In this document: positions 33,274-39,489 of the stretch, in pieces | Position numbering within the stretch: position 1 is the first letter of the stretch | Layout: every line of letters begins with the position of its first letter | Assembly: GCF_004349215.1 (NCBI RefSeq) | Contig: NZ_SMKU01000046.1 | Coordinates: 1 to 39,489, forward strand | Reading direction: 5' to 3' | DNA: 39,489 nt | From: Actinomadura rubrisoli | Lineage (GTDB): Bacteria > Actinomycetota > Actinomycetes > Streptosporangiales > Streptosporangiaceae | Made by a program: the position numbers and the translations under genes | The notes under the pieces: generated by a model | The model's database searches: none | Told to the model about the DNA's origin: nothing | The model's input: the letters and a program-made list of their open reading frames with translations, nothing else

Positions 33274-34614
33274 CTACTTGATCGGCTCTGGCGAGGTCGC
33301 GTACTTGAAGCACTTGCAGCCGGTGTCGAAGGTGGACACGGCGGTCAGCTCCATGCCGTCGTGCCGGTCCGGCCCGAACTTGGTGGCACCGTTCAGGGTG
33401 AGGGCGCTGACGAAGCCCGTCCCGATCGTCTCGATCCCGGCCACGAGCTTCTCGGTCCCGCCCAGTCCGCCGCTCTTGGTCAGACCCTGCTGCAGCAGCC
33501 GCACAGCGTCGCACGCCTGGAAGACGGTGATCTGGTCGGAGGTCTTCTGGACCGCCAGGCCGGCGGTGCGTGCGTCCGCCAGGCAGCCGTCGCGCACTGC
33601 GGCCTGCGCCGCGGGCGGCGCCGGCGGCTCGGTCACGTCGATGCCGGGGAAGCCGCCGAAACCGCGCATGCTGGTCAGCTGCTCGGCCGGGAAGATCTTC
33701 ATGTTGTCGGCGCCGCCCTGGGAGTGGAAGAGCAGGTACTGCGGCGACCACTTCTGCGCGTGCGCACCCTGCGCGAAGTAGTAGATGAGCCCGTTCTCGT
33801 ACAGCGTCAGGAACATGACGCTGTCGACGTTCTGGGACTTGAACTTCAGCGCGAGCGACTGGATCATGGCGAGGTTCGGCCCGTTGTCGGCGTACCCGTG
33901 GGCGCACTTGAGCTCCGCCTTGACGAGGGCGATGCCGCCCTTGTCGGCGATGGGCTTGAGGGTCTTGTCGTAGGCGCGCTCGTTGTAGGGGCAGTCCTCG
34001 ATGACGACGCCGATCCTGCTGCCGGAGCGAAGGTACTTGGCCGCGATGGCCTTGTTCATGATGCTCTCGACGCGGCGGGTCGCGCTCACCGCGTTGACCG
34101 CGATCACGCCGGGGCCGTCCTTGAGCGACTTGTCGTCACCGACGGGCGATCCGGTCTGGCCCATGTACAGGGTCGGAACGCCCGCCTTCGTGAGGCAGTT
34201 GTTGAAGCTCTCGTTGTAGATGATGCCGTCGTAGACCACGGCCTGGACGTTGTTGTCCTTCGTGAACCGCTGGCAGATCCCCTCGAACGTCGTGTCGTGG
34301 TTGGGGGCGCTGAAATCGACGGCCTCGTCGACGACCTTGATCTTCCGTCCGTTGATGCCGCCGCCGGCATTGATCTTGTCGAACATGGCATGGGCCGCGT
34401 CACGGTACGGGCTCACGGTCCCGACGCCGTTCCGCGCGGTCTCGGCGCGGGTGTCGGTGATCAGCATCCCGATCTCGATCGGACCGGAGGTCGTCAGCTT
34501 GAAGTCCGAACCGCCGGCCTTGGGTTCTTTGCCGCTGCCCCCGCTGCCGCCGCCGCAAGCGGCCAGGACGGCAGCGCCACAGACCGCGAGAACGGTCTTC
34601 CGAATACGCATCAT
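33274..34614 (-). CDS. ABC-type substrate-binding lipoprotein (branched-chain amino acid/amide type)
   Basis: A 446-residue lipoprotein. The signal peptide MMRIRKTVLAVCGAAVLAAC ends in a lipobox (LAAC) followed by GGGSGGSG. The body is a periplasmic-binding-protein type 1 fold as in Leu/Ile/Val and amide-binding proteins: PIEIGMLITDT, INAGGGINGRKIKVV, and SRIGVVIEDCPYNERAYD. It should capture the substrate outside the membrane. No permease or ATPase genes are in the window, so it either uses a remote transporter or acts only in sensing. ATG 34614 follows GAGGGAG. Operator B lies about 100 bases upstream, so it heads the operon with the serine hydrolases and M19 paralogue. Confidence 0.9.
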   Translation of the reverse strand: MMRIRKTVLAVCGAAVLAACGGGSGGSGKEPKAGGSDFKLTTSGPIEIGMLITDTRAETARNGVGTVSPYRDAAHAMFDKINAGGGINGRKIKVVDEAVDFSAPNHDTTFEGICQRFTKDNNVQAVVYDGIIYNESFNNCLTKAGVPTLYMGQTGSPVGDDKSLKDGPGVIAVNAVSATRRVESIMNKAIAAKYLRSGSRIGVVIEDCPYNERAYDKTLKPIADKGGIALVKAELKCAHGYADNGPNLAMIQSLALKFKSQNVDSVMFLTLYENGLIYYFAQGAHAQKWSPQYLLFHSQGGADNMKIFPAEQLTSMRGFGGFPGIDVTEPPAPPAAQAAVRDGCLADARTAGLAVQKTSDQITVFQACDAVRLLQQGLTKSGGLGGTEKLVAGIETIGTGFVSALTLNGATKFGPDRHDGMELTAVSTFDTGCKCFKYATSPEPIK

Positions 34615-34714
34615 CGATCCTGACTCCCTCAATCTCAGCACCGGCGGGTCATCGCCGCGCTGTCCAACCTCGTGTGACCGCCCGGGGCCGCCGGCGAGGT
34701 GCTGAGCGCGATCA

Positions 34715-34741
34715 CGTATGGGCATACACTATGGAGATACG
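34715..34741. promoter_or_regulatory. 27-bp operator B upstream of the binding-protein operon
   Basis: CGTAT-GGG-CATA-CAC-TATG-GAG-ATACG is a perfect dyad apart from the variable N3 blocks and centre. On the minus strand TAGTGT in the centre can serve as the -10 for the lipoprotein operon starting at 34614. It is the most symmetrical of the three sites. Confidence 0.78.
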
Positions 34742-34783
34742 CCACGGGTGGCAAGGCCCGCTCGGCGATTTCCGCGAAAGTGG

Positions 34784-35344
34784 TCAGCGCCGGCCGACCA
34801 CCCGTCTGGCCAGCTCCTTCAGTCCGCCGACCGCGTTGCCGCCGCCGCCGTGGAACGAGAGCGAGTACCAAGTGTCGCGTTCCAACACCTGCAGCTCACT
34901 GACGGAGGCGAAGGCTTCGTCGCCGAGCTTGACGGCCTTGGCGTTCGGGTACGCGAGCTTGGTCTGCTTGAACAGCTCGGCCACACTCGCGCCGTTGCTC
35001 TTGAACGCGCCGGCCAGGCGGCCCTGGCTCAGCACGGTGATCGAGAAGGTCGCACCCGACGCGGCGCCCGTGCTCGTCCAGACGCACTGGTCCGCCCCGG
35101 AGTCCTCCTGGTGGGCCGGCTTGCCGTCGCCGAACGGCCTACCGAACGACGCCTCCAGGTCGCGGGGCGTCAGCAGCTTGCAGACGTCCACCCCCGCGTC
35201 CGCGCTCTTGGCGCCGGGCGACGCGGACGGAGTGCCCTTCGCATCCTCGCCCCCGCCCTCATCGCCCCCGCCGTCATCGCCGCAGCCGGTGACAGCGAGC
35301 GCGAGGACCAGCAGAGACCCGGAAAGACCAGCGAGGATCCTCAT
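34784..35344 (-). CDS. Small secreted lipoprotein (DUF3558-like)
   Basis: A 186-residue lipoprotein. MRILAGLSGSLLVLALAVTGC is a signal peptide with a lipobox (AVTGC), followed by a Gly/Asp/Glu linker. The globular part has VDVCKLLTPRDLEASFGRPF and DQCVWTSTGAASGATFSITV, the two cysteines and strand pattern seen in DUF3558-type actinobacterial lipoproteins. The function of that group is unknown. GGAGG lies seven bases before the ATG, and operator C starts 19 bases upstream, so it is regulated with the SDR on the other side. It may hold or present the substrate at the cell surface with the binding protein (inference). Confidence 0.82.
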   Translation of the reverse strand: MRILAGLSGSLLVLALAVTGCGDDGGGDEGGGEDAKGTPSASPGAKSADAGVDVCKLLTPRDLEASFGRPFGDGKPAHQEDSGADQCVWTSTGAASGATFSITVLSQGRLAGAFKSNGASVAELFKQTKLAYPNAKAVKLGDEAFASVSELQVLERDTWYSLSFHGGGGNAVGGLKELARRVVGRR

Positions 35345-35363
35345 GGGCGGACCTCCCTTATGA

Positions 35364-35390
35364 CGTATGCTTGTACACTATGCTGATACG
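35364..35390. promoter_or_regulatory. 27-bp operator C between lipoprotein and SDR genes
   Basis: CGTAT-GCT-TGTA-CAC-TATG-CTG-ATACG matches sites A and B except for TGTA in place of CATA. It lies in the 111-bp gap between divergent genes and contains -10-like hexamers on both strands (TACACT plus, TAGTGT minus). Confidence 0.77.
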
Positions 35391-35455
35391 CCTACGGTGA
35401 CGCAAGGCTTTTCGGCAACCCGCGGAAGCGAGCAGCGCCGAGTCAGGAGGAGACA

Positions 35456-36298
35456 GTGGATTCCCTCTCAGGCCGCACGGCCTTCGTCACCGGCGGAGCG
35501 CGCGGCATCGGGCTGGCCATTGCCCGCTCGCTCGCCGACCGCGGTGTCTCCGTCGCGGTGGCCGACCTCGACGATCCCGCCCTGAAACGAGCCGAGGACG
35601 AACTGTCGGCGGCGACGAACGCCCGGTCCTACAAGCTCGACGTCCGCGATCGGCAACGGTACGTCGACGTCGCGGACACCGTGGAGGCGGAGCTCGGCCC
35701 GGTGAGCATCGTCGTCAACAACGCCGGCATCCTCGATTCCGTCTCGCCGTCGCGTATGGACCACACCCTGTGGGACTACGTCATGGGAGTCAACGCGAAC
35801 GGCGTCTACAACGGCCTCCAGGCATTCGTGCCGCGCATGATCGAGCGCGGGCTCGGCGGGCACATCGTCAACACCGCCTCGGCCGCCGGCCTCTTCGTCG
35901 ACGGTGAGTCACTTCTCTACAGGTCAGGCTTCCTCTACCACGCGTCGAAGTTCGCGGTGGTCGGCCTGAGCGAATCCCTGCGCGTGGAACTGGCCCACCA
36001 CGGGATCGGCGTGAGCGTCCTGTGCCCCGGACCAGTGGCCACCGACGGGGTGGACAACGCCCGGCGCCTCCGTCCGGCGGACGCGCCGAAGCGCTCCGCC
36101 AAGATCGAGACGATCCTGGACGTCGCACAGAACCTGGTGCACGACCAGGGCGTCCAACCATCGGTCGTGGGCGAACTCGTCGTCGACGCGATCATCCACG
36201 ACCGTCCCTACATCCTCACGGCTCCCGACAACGCCGCCCCGATCCGGGCCCGGATGGAAGCGCTGCTCAACGCCGTCCCCAAAGCCCGGGTCGAGTAA
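35456..36298 (+). CDS. Short-chain dehydrogenase/reductase
   Basis: A 280-residue classical SDR. TAFVTGGARGIGLAIARSL is the nucleotide-binding TGxxxGIG, VVNNAGIL the NNAG motif, and VNTASAAGLF then YHASKFAVVG hold the catalytic Ser, Tyr and Lys. The acidic residue after strand 2 (VADLDD) suggests NAD(H) preference. The GTG at 35456 has AGGAGGAGACA before it. It is the only gene rightward from operator C. In this island a 3-hydroxyacyl-CoA dehydrogenase role is attractive, since no other such enzyme is present for the beta-oxidation set, but an alcohol or other hydroxy compound is equally possible. Confidence 0.9.
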   Translation: MDSLSGRTAFVTGGARGIGLAIARSLADRGVSVAVADLDDPALKRAEDELSAATNARSYKLDVRDRQRYVDVADTVEAELGPVSIVVNNAGILDSVSPSRMDHTLWDYVMGVNANGVYNGLQAFVPRMIERGLGGHIVNTASAAGLFVDGESLLYRSGFLYHASKFAVVGLSESLRVELAHHGIGVSVLCPGPVATDGVDNARRLRPADAPKRSAKIETILDVAQNLVHDQGVQPSVVGELVVDAIIHDRPYILTAPDNAAPIRARMEALLNAVPKARVE

Positions 36299-36322
36299 GC
36301 CGGGCTGAGCGTCACAAGTCCG

Positions 36323-36570
36323 TCATCGCGCCGACGAGCCGTCTTGAGCGAGGGCTACTGGTCCCGCTGGACCCAGGGCGATGGCGTAAGGGGTCGGCGC
36401 AGCCGCCGCTCCAGGAACTCCTGGACTCCACGGCAGGACCTGCTCCACTCGGACCTCCAGCCGCCGGCCGGCGAAGAAGTCGTAGGCGTAGGCGAACCGC
36501 TCGCCCCACCCGCATCTGGAACACGGCGTCGGCATCTGGCCCGTCCGAGTATCCACGCCGCCGATTCTGG
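36323..36570 (-). pseudogene. Fragment resembling the pRiA4b ORF-3 / TnpR-passenger family
   Basis: A minus-strand frame reads GQMPTPCSRCGWGERFAY, then AYDFFAGRRLEVRVEQVLPW. The pair (F/Y)xYxYDF...(W/R)...VxVExVLP is the signature of the plasmid pRiA4b ORF-3-like domain found beside transposons. The upstream part is low complexity and the downstream part lacks the rest of the domain, so it is read as a remnant. It suggests past mobile-element activity at this junction. Confidence 0.4.
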
Positions 36571-36590
36571 CGCTCGTTGGAGCTGGGGTG

Positions 36591-37355
36591 TCAGATGAGC
36601 ACACCGTTGATCCCCAATTCGTTGACGGTTCCCTGACTGTCTCCGGACGAGGGAGCCAGCTTGTTGGCGAGTTCGCTCGCCAGGGAGTCGACGAGGGGCT
36701 CGTAGCGTCCGGCGGTTTGGCGAGTGGGCCAGATTACGACGCAGACGCCTTCGGTGTAGTGGGGTTCGTAGCCTTCGGTGTCGGGCAAGGTGGTGTAGCC
36801 GAACTGCTGGTGGAATTTCTCCTGGCCGTCCTTGGTGCCCGACAGTCCGATGACCGCATTGGCGCCCTGGACGCGGGCCAAGGCCAGATAGGCCGCCTGC
36901 GCCAAAGCTCCGTAACCTTGCCCGCGGACATGCTCGTCAGAGACCAGACGGCTGGCTTCCCAGATCCCCTCCGGTAGGCCAAGGACGCCCTTGGGTTCGC
37001 CCAGAGACCGGGTGATTTTGGTAAAGGTCTCTGCTCCCAGGTAGTCGCGGGTTTGGAACTGGCCGATGAGCTGGGGTGGACACAGTCGGGCATAGGCGGC
37101 CGGGCGACCGGTGGGGTCGTCGACGGTGATGTGCCAGGCGCCGAAGTCGAGGTCCTGCGGATCCCAGAATCGCCCGGTACTATCACGGAAATCGGGCCGG
37201 CGCCCCTTGGCGTACAGCACCCGGGCACGAAAGGCCCGAACCGTTTCCAGTGGCTCACTGGTTAAGGCTGTTGCGGCCAGGTGCCACACGGCCACCGCCC
37301 GTCCGTGGTGCCGGAGCAGAAGCGCTGTGTCGGGGTGATGGCTGCGAGTGGTCAC
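36591..37355 (-). CDS. LuxI/FeeM-like GNAT N-acyltransferase
   Basis: A 254-residue protein with features of autoinducer-synthase-type acyltransferases: VRAFRARVLYAKG (helix with the N-terminal Arg), WDPQDLDFGAWHITVDD, PAAYARLCPPQ (family: RLxPt), then IWEASRLVSDEHVRGQGYGAL, in which WEASRL matches the wE.SR strand of LuxI and RGQGYG the acetyl/acyl-CoA pyrophosphate loop of GNATs. The C-terminal part ends IWPTRQTAG plus a tail. The GTG at 37355 overlaps the stop of the diiron-protein gene (GTGA), so translation is coupled. It may acylate an amino compound using acyl-CoA or acyl-ACP. LuxI assignment is by motif order only; a plain GNAT is the alternative. Confidence 0.68.
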   Translation of the reverse strand: MTTRSHHPDTALLLRHHGRAVAVWHLAATALTSEPLETVRAFRARVLYAKGRRPDFRDSTGRFWDPQDLDFGAWHITVDDPTGRPAAYARLCPPQLIGQFQTRDYLGAETFTKITRSLGEPKGVLGLPEGIWEASRLVSDEHVRGQGYGALAQAAYLALARVQGANAVIGLSGTKDGQEKFHQQFGYTTLPDTEGYEPHYTEGVCVVIWPTRQTAGRYEPLVDSLASELANKLAPSSGDSQGTVNELGINGVLI

Positions 37356-38176
37356 GGCCGCGCGACCGTCTGAAGGTCGTTCTGGGCCAGGCGTAGACAC
37401 TCGCCCATGAAGCCGGCGTAGTTGAGGATCGACCGGCCGCCATGCTCCACCAGCGTGGCCAACTGGTCGGGGTAGAGGGCCAGAACCTCGCCGAGCTGGC
37501 GTCGGTTGAAGGCGGTGTGCCCGACATCGAGCTCGACGTGCTCGGCAAGGAAGTAGTACCCGGCGTGCGGGTCATCGCCCAGGATCTTTCGGGCATTGGC
37601 GACCAGATCGATCGCCATCGTGGTGGACAGCCGCTCCATCTCGTATGAGGCCGATGCCATGTAGTACGGGTGCTCACCGGCGATGATGTCCTCGAACTGC
37701 GCGTTGTAGGTGCCGGCGTCGTCCAGCGGGGTGCCCAGGATCGTCTCGGTGTCCAGCACCGCGCCACTCAAGCCGGCGATGCGTCCGGTCAGGGCTCGCG
37801 CGTCGGCGATCATCATTTGGTCGTGGCCGTGCTCTCCGCGGGCATGTCCGACGAACCCACGGCCGATGCGTGTCAGCCCGAGCTCCTCACATCGTCGGCC
37901 GGCGGTCGCCAGCCACCGTTCCACGTCCCGGGTCACCTGGGGACCGTGCAGGCTGTAGCGGTACAGCCACTGAGCGAACAGATGGGGCGGAACGTCTGGA
38001 TCAGTGAGCGTGGACACCGCCCAGTGCTCGGCGAACGCCGTACGAGCCGCCTCGATCTGTTCCTCGTAGCGCTCCAGCAGCTCATTCCCGGAGGTCTGTC
38101 CGTCGCGGGCGTGCTGCTGGTAGTCGACGCTTTCCGGGGCGCCTGCCGATTTCTTGCTCTCATCCAGCAAGCCCAT
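37352..38176 (-). CDS. Haem-oxygenase-like diiron oxidase/oxygenase family protein
   Basis: A 274-residue all-helical protein of the iron-containing redox enzyme (HDO) type. Candidate iron ligands fit the family: E115 and H118 in HARGEHGHD (ExxH), an acidic residue near E179 (YEMERLS), and D217 and H220 in AEHVELDVGH (DxxH). Related enzymes include UndA, BesC and the SznF central domain, which cut or hydroxylate fatty acids or amino acids with O2. The ATG at 38176 follows a strong GGAGGACGAG site. It is the first gene of the two-gene unit with the LuxI-like GNAT. Which substrate it oxidises is unknown. Confidence 0.72.
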   Translation of the reverse strand: MGLLDESKKSAGAPESVDYQQHARDGQTSGNELLERYEEQIEAARTAFAEHWAVSTLTDPDVPPHLFAQWLYRYSLHGPQVTRDVERWLATAGRRCEELGLTRIGRGFVGHARGEHGHDQMMIADARALTGRIAGLSGAVLDTETILGTPLDDAGTYNAQFEDIIAGEHPYYMASASYEMERLSTTMAIDLVANARKILGDDPHAGYYFLAEHVELDVGHTAFNRRQLGEVLALYPDQLATLVEHGGRSILNYAGFMGECLRLAQNDLQTVARP

Positions 38177-38303
38177 CTCGTCCTCCTCTGTAATCTCGAT
38201 GCACTGCAGCACAAGCCGACGATCACCGGCTGCGCGCTTGTCGGCACGTCCTATTTCCGGTAGTCCCCAGAACCTTCCGCAGGCAGACACCGCCCAGCCG
38301 CTC

Positions 38304-38334
38304 AAGGTGTCGCGCTTTGAGAAGGTGTCGCGCT
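38304..38334. repeat. Two 13-bp direct repeats upstream of the diiron-protein gene
   Basis: AAGGTGTCGCGCT occurs at 38304-38316 and again at 38322-38334 with an 18-base period, about 130 bases upstream of the ATG at 38176. It could be a tandem activator site or a chance duplication. Confidence 0.45.
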
Positions 38335-38485
38335 CTTCCGTTCCCCGAGGCAAACCTCTTGCGGGCGCAGAGGGAGTGCTCGGTTCCATCGCCTCCCTGG
38401 AGCCGGGGCGTCTACGTCACACCCCACCTGCTCGCCCGCTACGGCTCTCTTACCCACCTTGCCAACGCGACGGACCGCTGGCCCC

Positions 38486-38578
38486 GTTCGCCGTGACCTG
38501 ATCGCCCGGCATTGGGACGACGTTCCGCGCGTGGTGGTGGCGATCTACACCGGCCTGGTCCGCGCCAAGATGCCCTTT
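38486..38578 (+). pseudogene. Short fragment resembling a Tn3-family transposase
   Basis: A plus-strand frame reads RRDLIARHWDDVPRVVVAIY followed by TGLVRAKMPF. It resembles the conserved stretch (LI..hWDD.lR.a.sl..G.v.A) of Tn3-type TnpA near its C-terminal half. Nothing else of the gene is present and the methyltransferase gene ends within it from the other strand. The remaining bases between 38177 and 38486 hold no gene that I can see. Confidence 0.4.
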
Positions 38579-39353
38579 AGTAGTCGTCCGACCTGGTGGC
38601 CGACGGTGGTACCTCGACGACGAAGAACAGGAAGCAGGGTTTGGTCGAAAGGCCGTGGAACTCGTCGGGGAACAGTTCACGGGCGGCCGGATCGGGCTGC
38701 GGCTCGCTGATGGCGCAAAGGCGGAAACCGGCGGCGGTGAAGGCATCGGTCATCGCGTGGAGCGGCTTGCGCCAGAACCTCATCGGGACGAACTGCCCAT
38801 TGAATGACCAGTCGAAGTCATAGCTGGTGGTCGCAAAGTAGTCGGGCCGAGGCTCCTGAATGGTGTAGGCGACGACAGGGTGGTCCACCGACGCGATCAG
38901 CCGACCGCCGGGCCTGAGCACTCGCCGCAACTCGGCCAGCGTCGGCTCCCAATCTTCCAGGTAGTGCAGCACCAGCGACGCGACCACGTCGTCGAACGCA
39001 CCGTCGTCGAACGGCAGGCGGTCGTTCAGGTCGACCACGTGCAGGTCTGCGTCGTCACCGAGTCGCCGCCTCGCCAACGCCAGCATCCCGGCGCTGGCGT
39101 CGATGCCGGTGACGACCGCACCGTGGTCGCGCAGTTCAGCCGACAGGGCGCCCGAGCCGCAACCGGCGTCCAGGATCCGACGGCCGGCCACGTCTCCGGC
39201 GAGGGCCAGCATCGCGGGCCGCTCGTAGTACGCGTTCACGAGGCTGTTCTCGTTCTCCACCGAGTACGCCTCGGCGAAACCGTCGTAGTCGTTCACCGGG
39301 CCTCGATCTGCAGACTGGGCGAAGCTCTCGGATGCTGCGGTCACGTGTTCCAT
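38577..39353 (-). CDS. SAM-dependent class I methyltransferase
   Basis: A 258-residue methyltransferase of the UbiE/Methyltransf_11 type. Motif I is RRILDAGCGSGALSAEL, the acidic post-I loop is VTGIDASAGMLALARRRL, and motif II/III follow in FDDVVASLVLHYLEDW and LRRVLRPGGRLIASVDHP. The C-terminal part (FWRKPLHAMTDAFTAAGFRL) resembles small-molecule methyltransferases. The ATG at 39353 lies only ten bases inside the right IS copy, so its native promoter has probably been displaced by the insertion. It points toward the diiron-protein/GNAT pair, with 400 bases between, and could act on the same product (inference). Confidence 0.9.
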   Translation of the reverse strand: MEHVTAASESFAQSADRGPVNDYDGFAEAYSVENENSLVNAYYERPAMLALAGDVAGRRILDAGCGSGALSAELRDHGAVVTGIDASAGMLALARRRLGDDADLHVVDLNDRLPFDDGAFDDVVASLVLHYLEDWEPTLAELRRVLRPGGRLIASVDHPVVAYTIQEPRPDYFATTSYDFDWSFNGQFVPMRFWRKPLHAMTDAFTAAGFRLCAISEPQPDPAARELFPDEFHGLSTKPCFLFFVVEVPPSATRSDDY

Positions 39354-39362
39354 CGCCGCAGC

Positions 39363-39489
39363 CTAGGCGGTGTCTGATAAATGATCGTGTTGCGGGTGCT
39401 GGTCCGGTTGGATGATCGTCTGTGGTGCGTGGTGGTGAGTTGACTGATCGGGCGTGGGCGCAGCTTGAGCCGTTGCTACCCGCTGCCGG
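39363..39489 (+). mobile_element. Truncated end of an IS5-family-like insertion sequence (right copy)
   Basis: An exact inverted copy of bases 1-127, beginning with CTAG at 39363-39366. The likely IS tip is GCGGTGTCTGATAA. A GTG at 39422 or 39425 starts the transposase (VRGGELTDRAWAQLEPLLP), which runs off the window. The 5' tips of both copies face the window interior. Confidence 0.75.

Noticed and set aside
1..39489. A composite transposon bounded by inverted IS copies
   Set aside because: The exact 127-base end identity is better explained by assembly ends in a multicopy element; neither full IS is visible and the window ends cannot show what lies beyond.
1..39489. CRISPR arrays, tRNA or rRNA genes, NRPS/PKS modules
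   Set aside because: No regularly spaced repeats, tRNA cloverleaf-like segments or carrier/condensation motifs were seen on either strand.

Overview
The window is high-GC DNA from an actinomycete. The gene style (GTG/TTG starts, GTGA and ATGA overlaps, lipoboxes, PucR, TetR and MerR regulators) fits a filamentous actinomycete such as the Thermomonosporaceae or Streptosporangiaceae; that placement is inference. The first and last 127 bases are exact reverse complements of each other. Each is the 5' end of the same insertion sequence (IS5-family-like transposase N-terminus) next to a CTAG, so the window looks like one assembly contig ending in two copies of a multicopy IS.

Left third (0.1-13.4 kb): accessory and partly decayed. 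It holds a broken NmrA-type reductase; a MerR regulator divergent from an allantoinase-like deacetylase; fossils of a polyprenyl synthetase and a terpene synthase; an alpha/beta hydrolase behind a 17-codon ORF; an Lrp regulator divergent from a PLP lyase, followed by a frameshifted esterase, a frameshifted membrane protein and a ProC-like reductase; a TetR/QorB-like pair with two operators; and a zinc-ribbon-like coiled-coil gene divergent from a tyrosine recombinase.

Centre (13.5-36.3 kb): a coherent catabolic island. On the minus strand a TetR regulator heads a co-directional run: CoA ligase, acyl-CoA dehydrogenase, threonine dehydratase-like lyase, M19 dipeptidase, CocE-type hydrolase, enoyl-CoA hydratase, a MOSC/flavin reductase/2Fe-2S fusion, a PPOX flavoprotein and a PucR regulator. 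A thiolase and a proline-racemase-like protein converge on it. Divergent from TetR is a prolidase-like amidohydrolase. Beyond a strong terminator lie a second, ligand-depleted M19 protein, two serine hydrolases of the beta-lactamase fold, an orphan ABC binding lipoprotein, a small lipoprotein and an SDR. A 27-bp dyad, CGTAT-N3-CATA-CAC-TATG-N3-ATACG, occurs at three promoters (27.87, 34.72 and 35.37 kb) and ties these units into one probable TetR regulon. The gene set suggests uptake and hydrolysis of an acylated amide or peptide-like compound, lyase chemistry on the amino part and beta-oxidation of the acyl part. The substrate is unknown.

Right end (36.3-39.4 kb): a small module of a LuxI/FeeM-like GNAT translationally coupled to a haem-oxygenase-like diiron protein, with a SAM methyltransferase upstream and transposon debris between. 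This could make a small modified acyl-amino metabolite or signal (inference).
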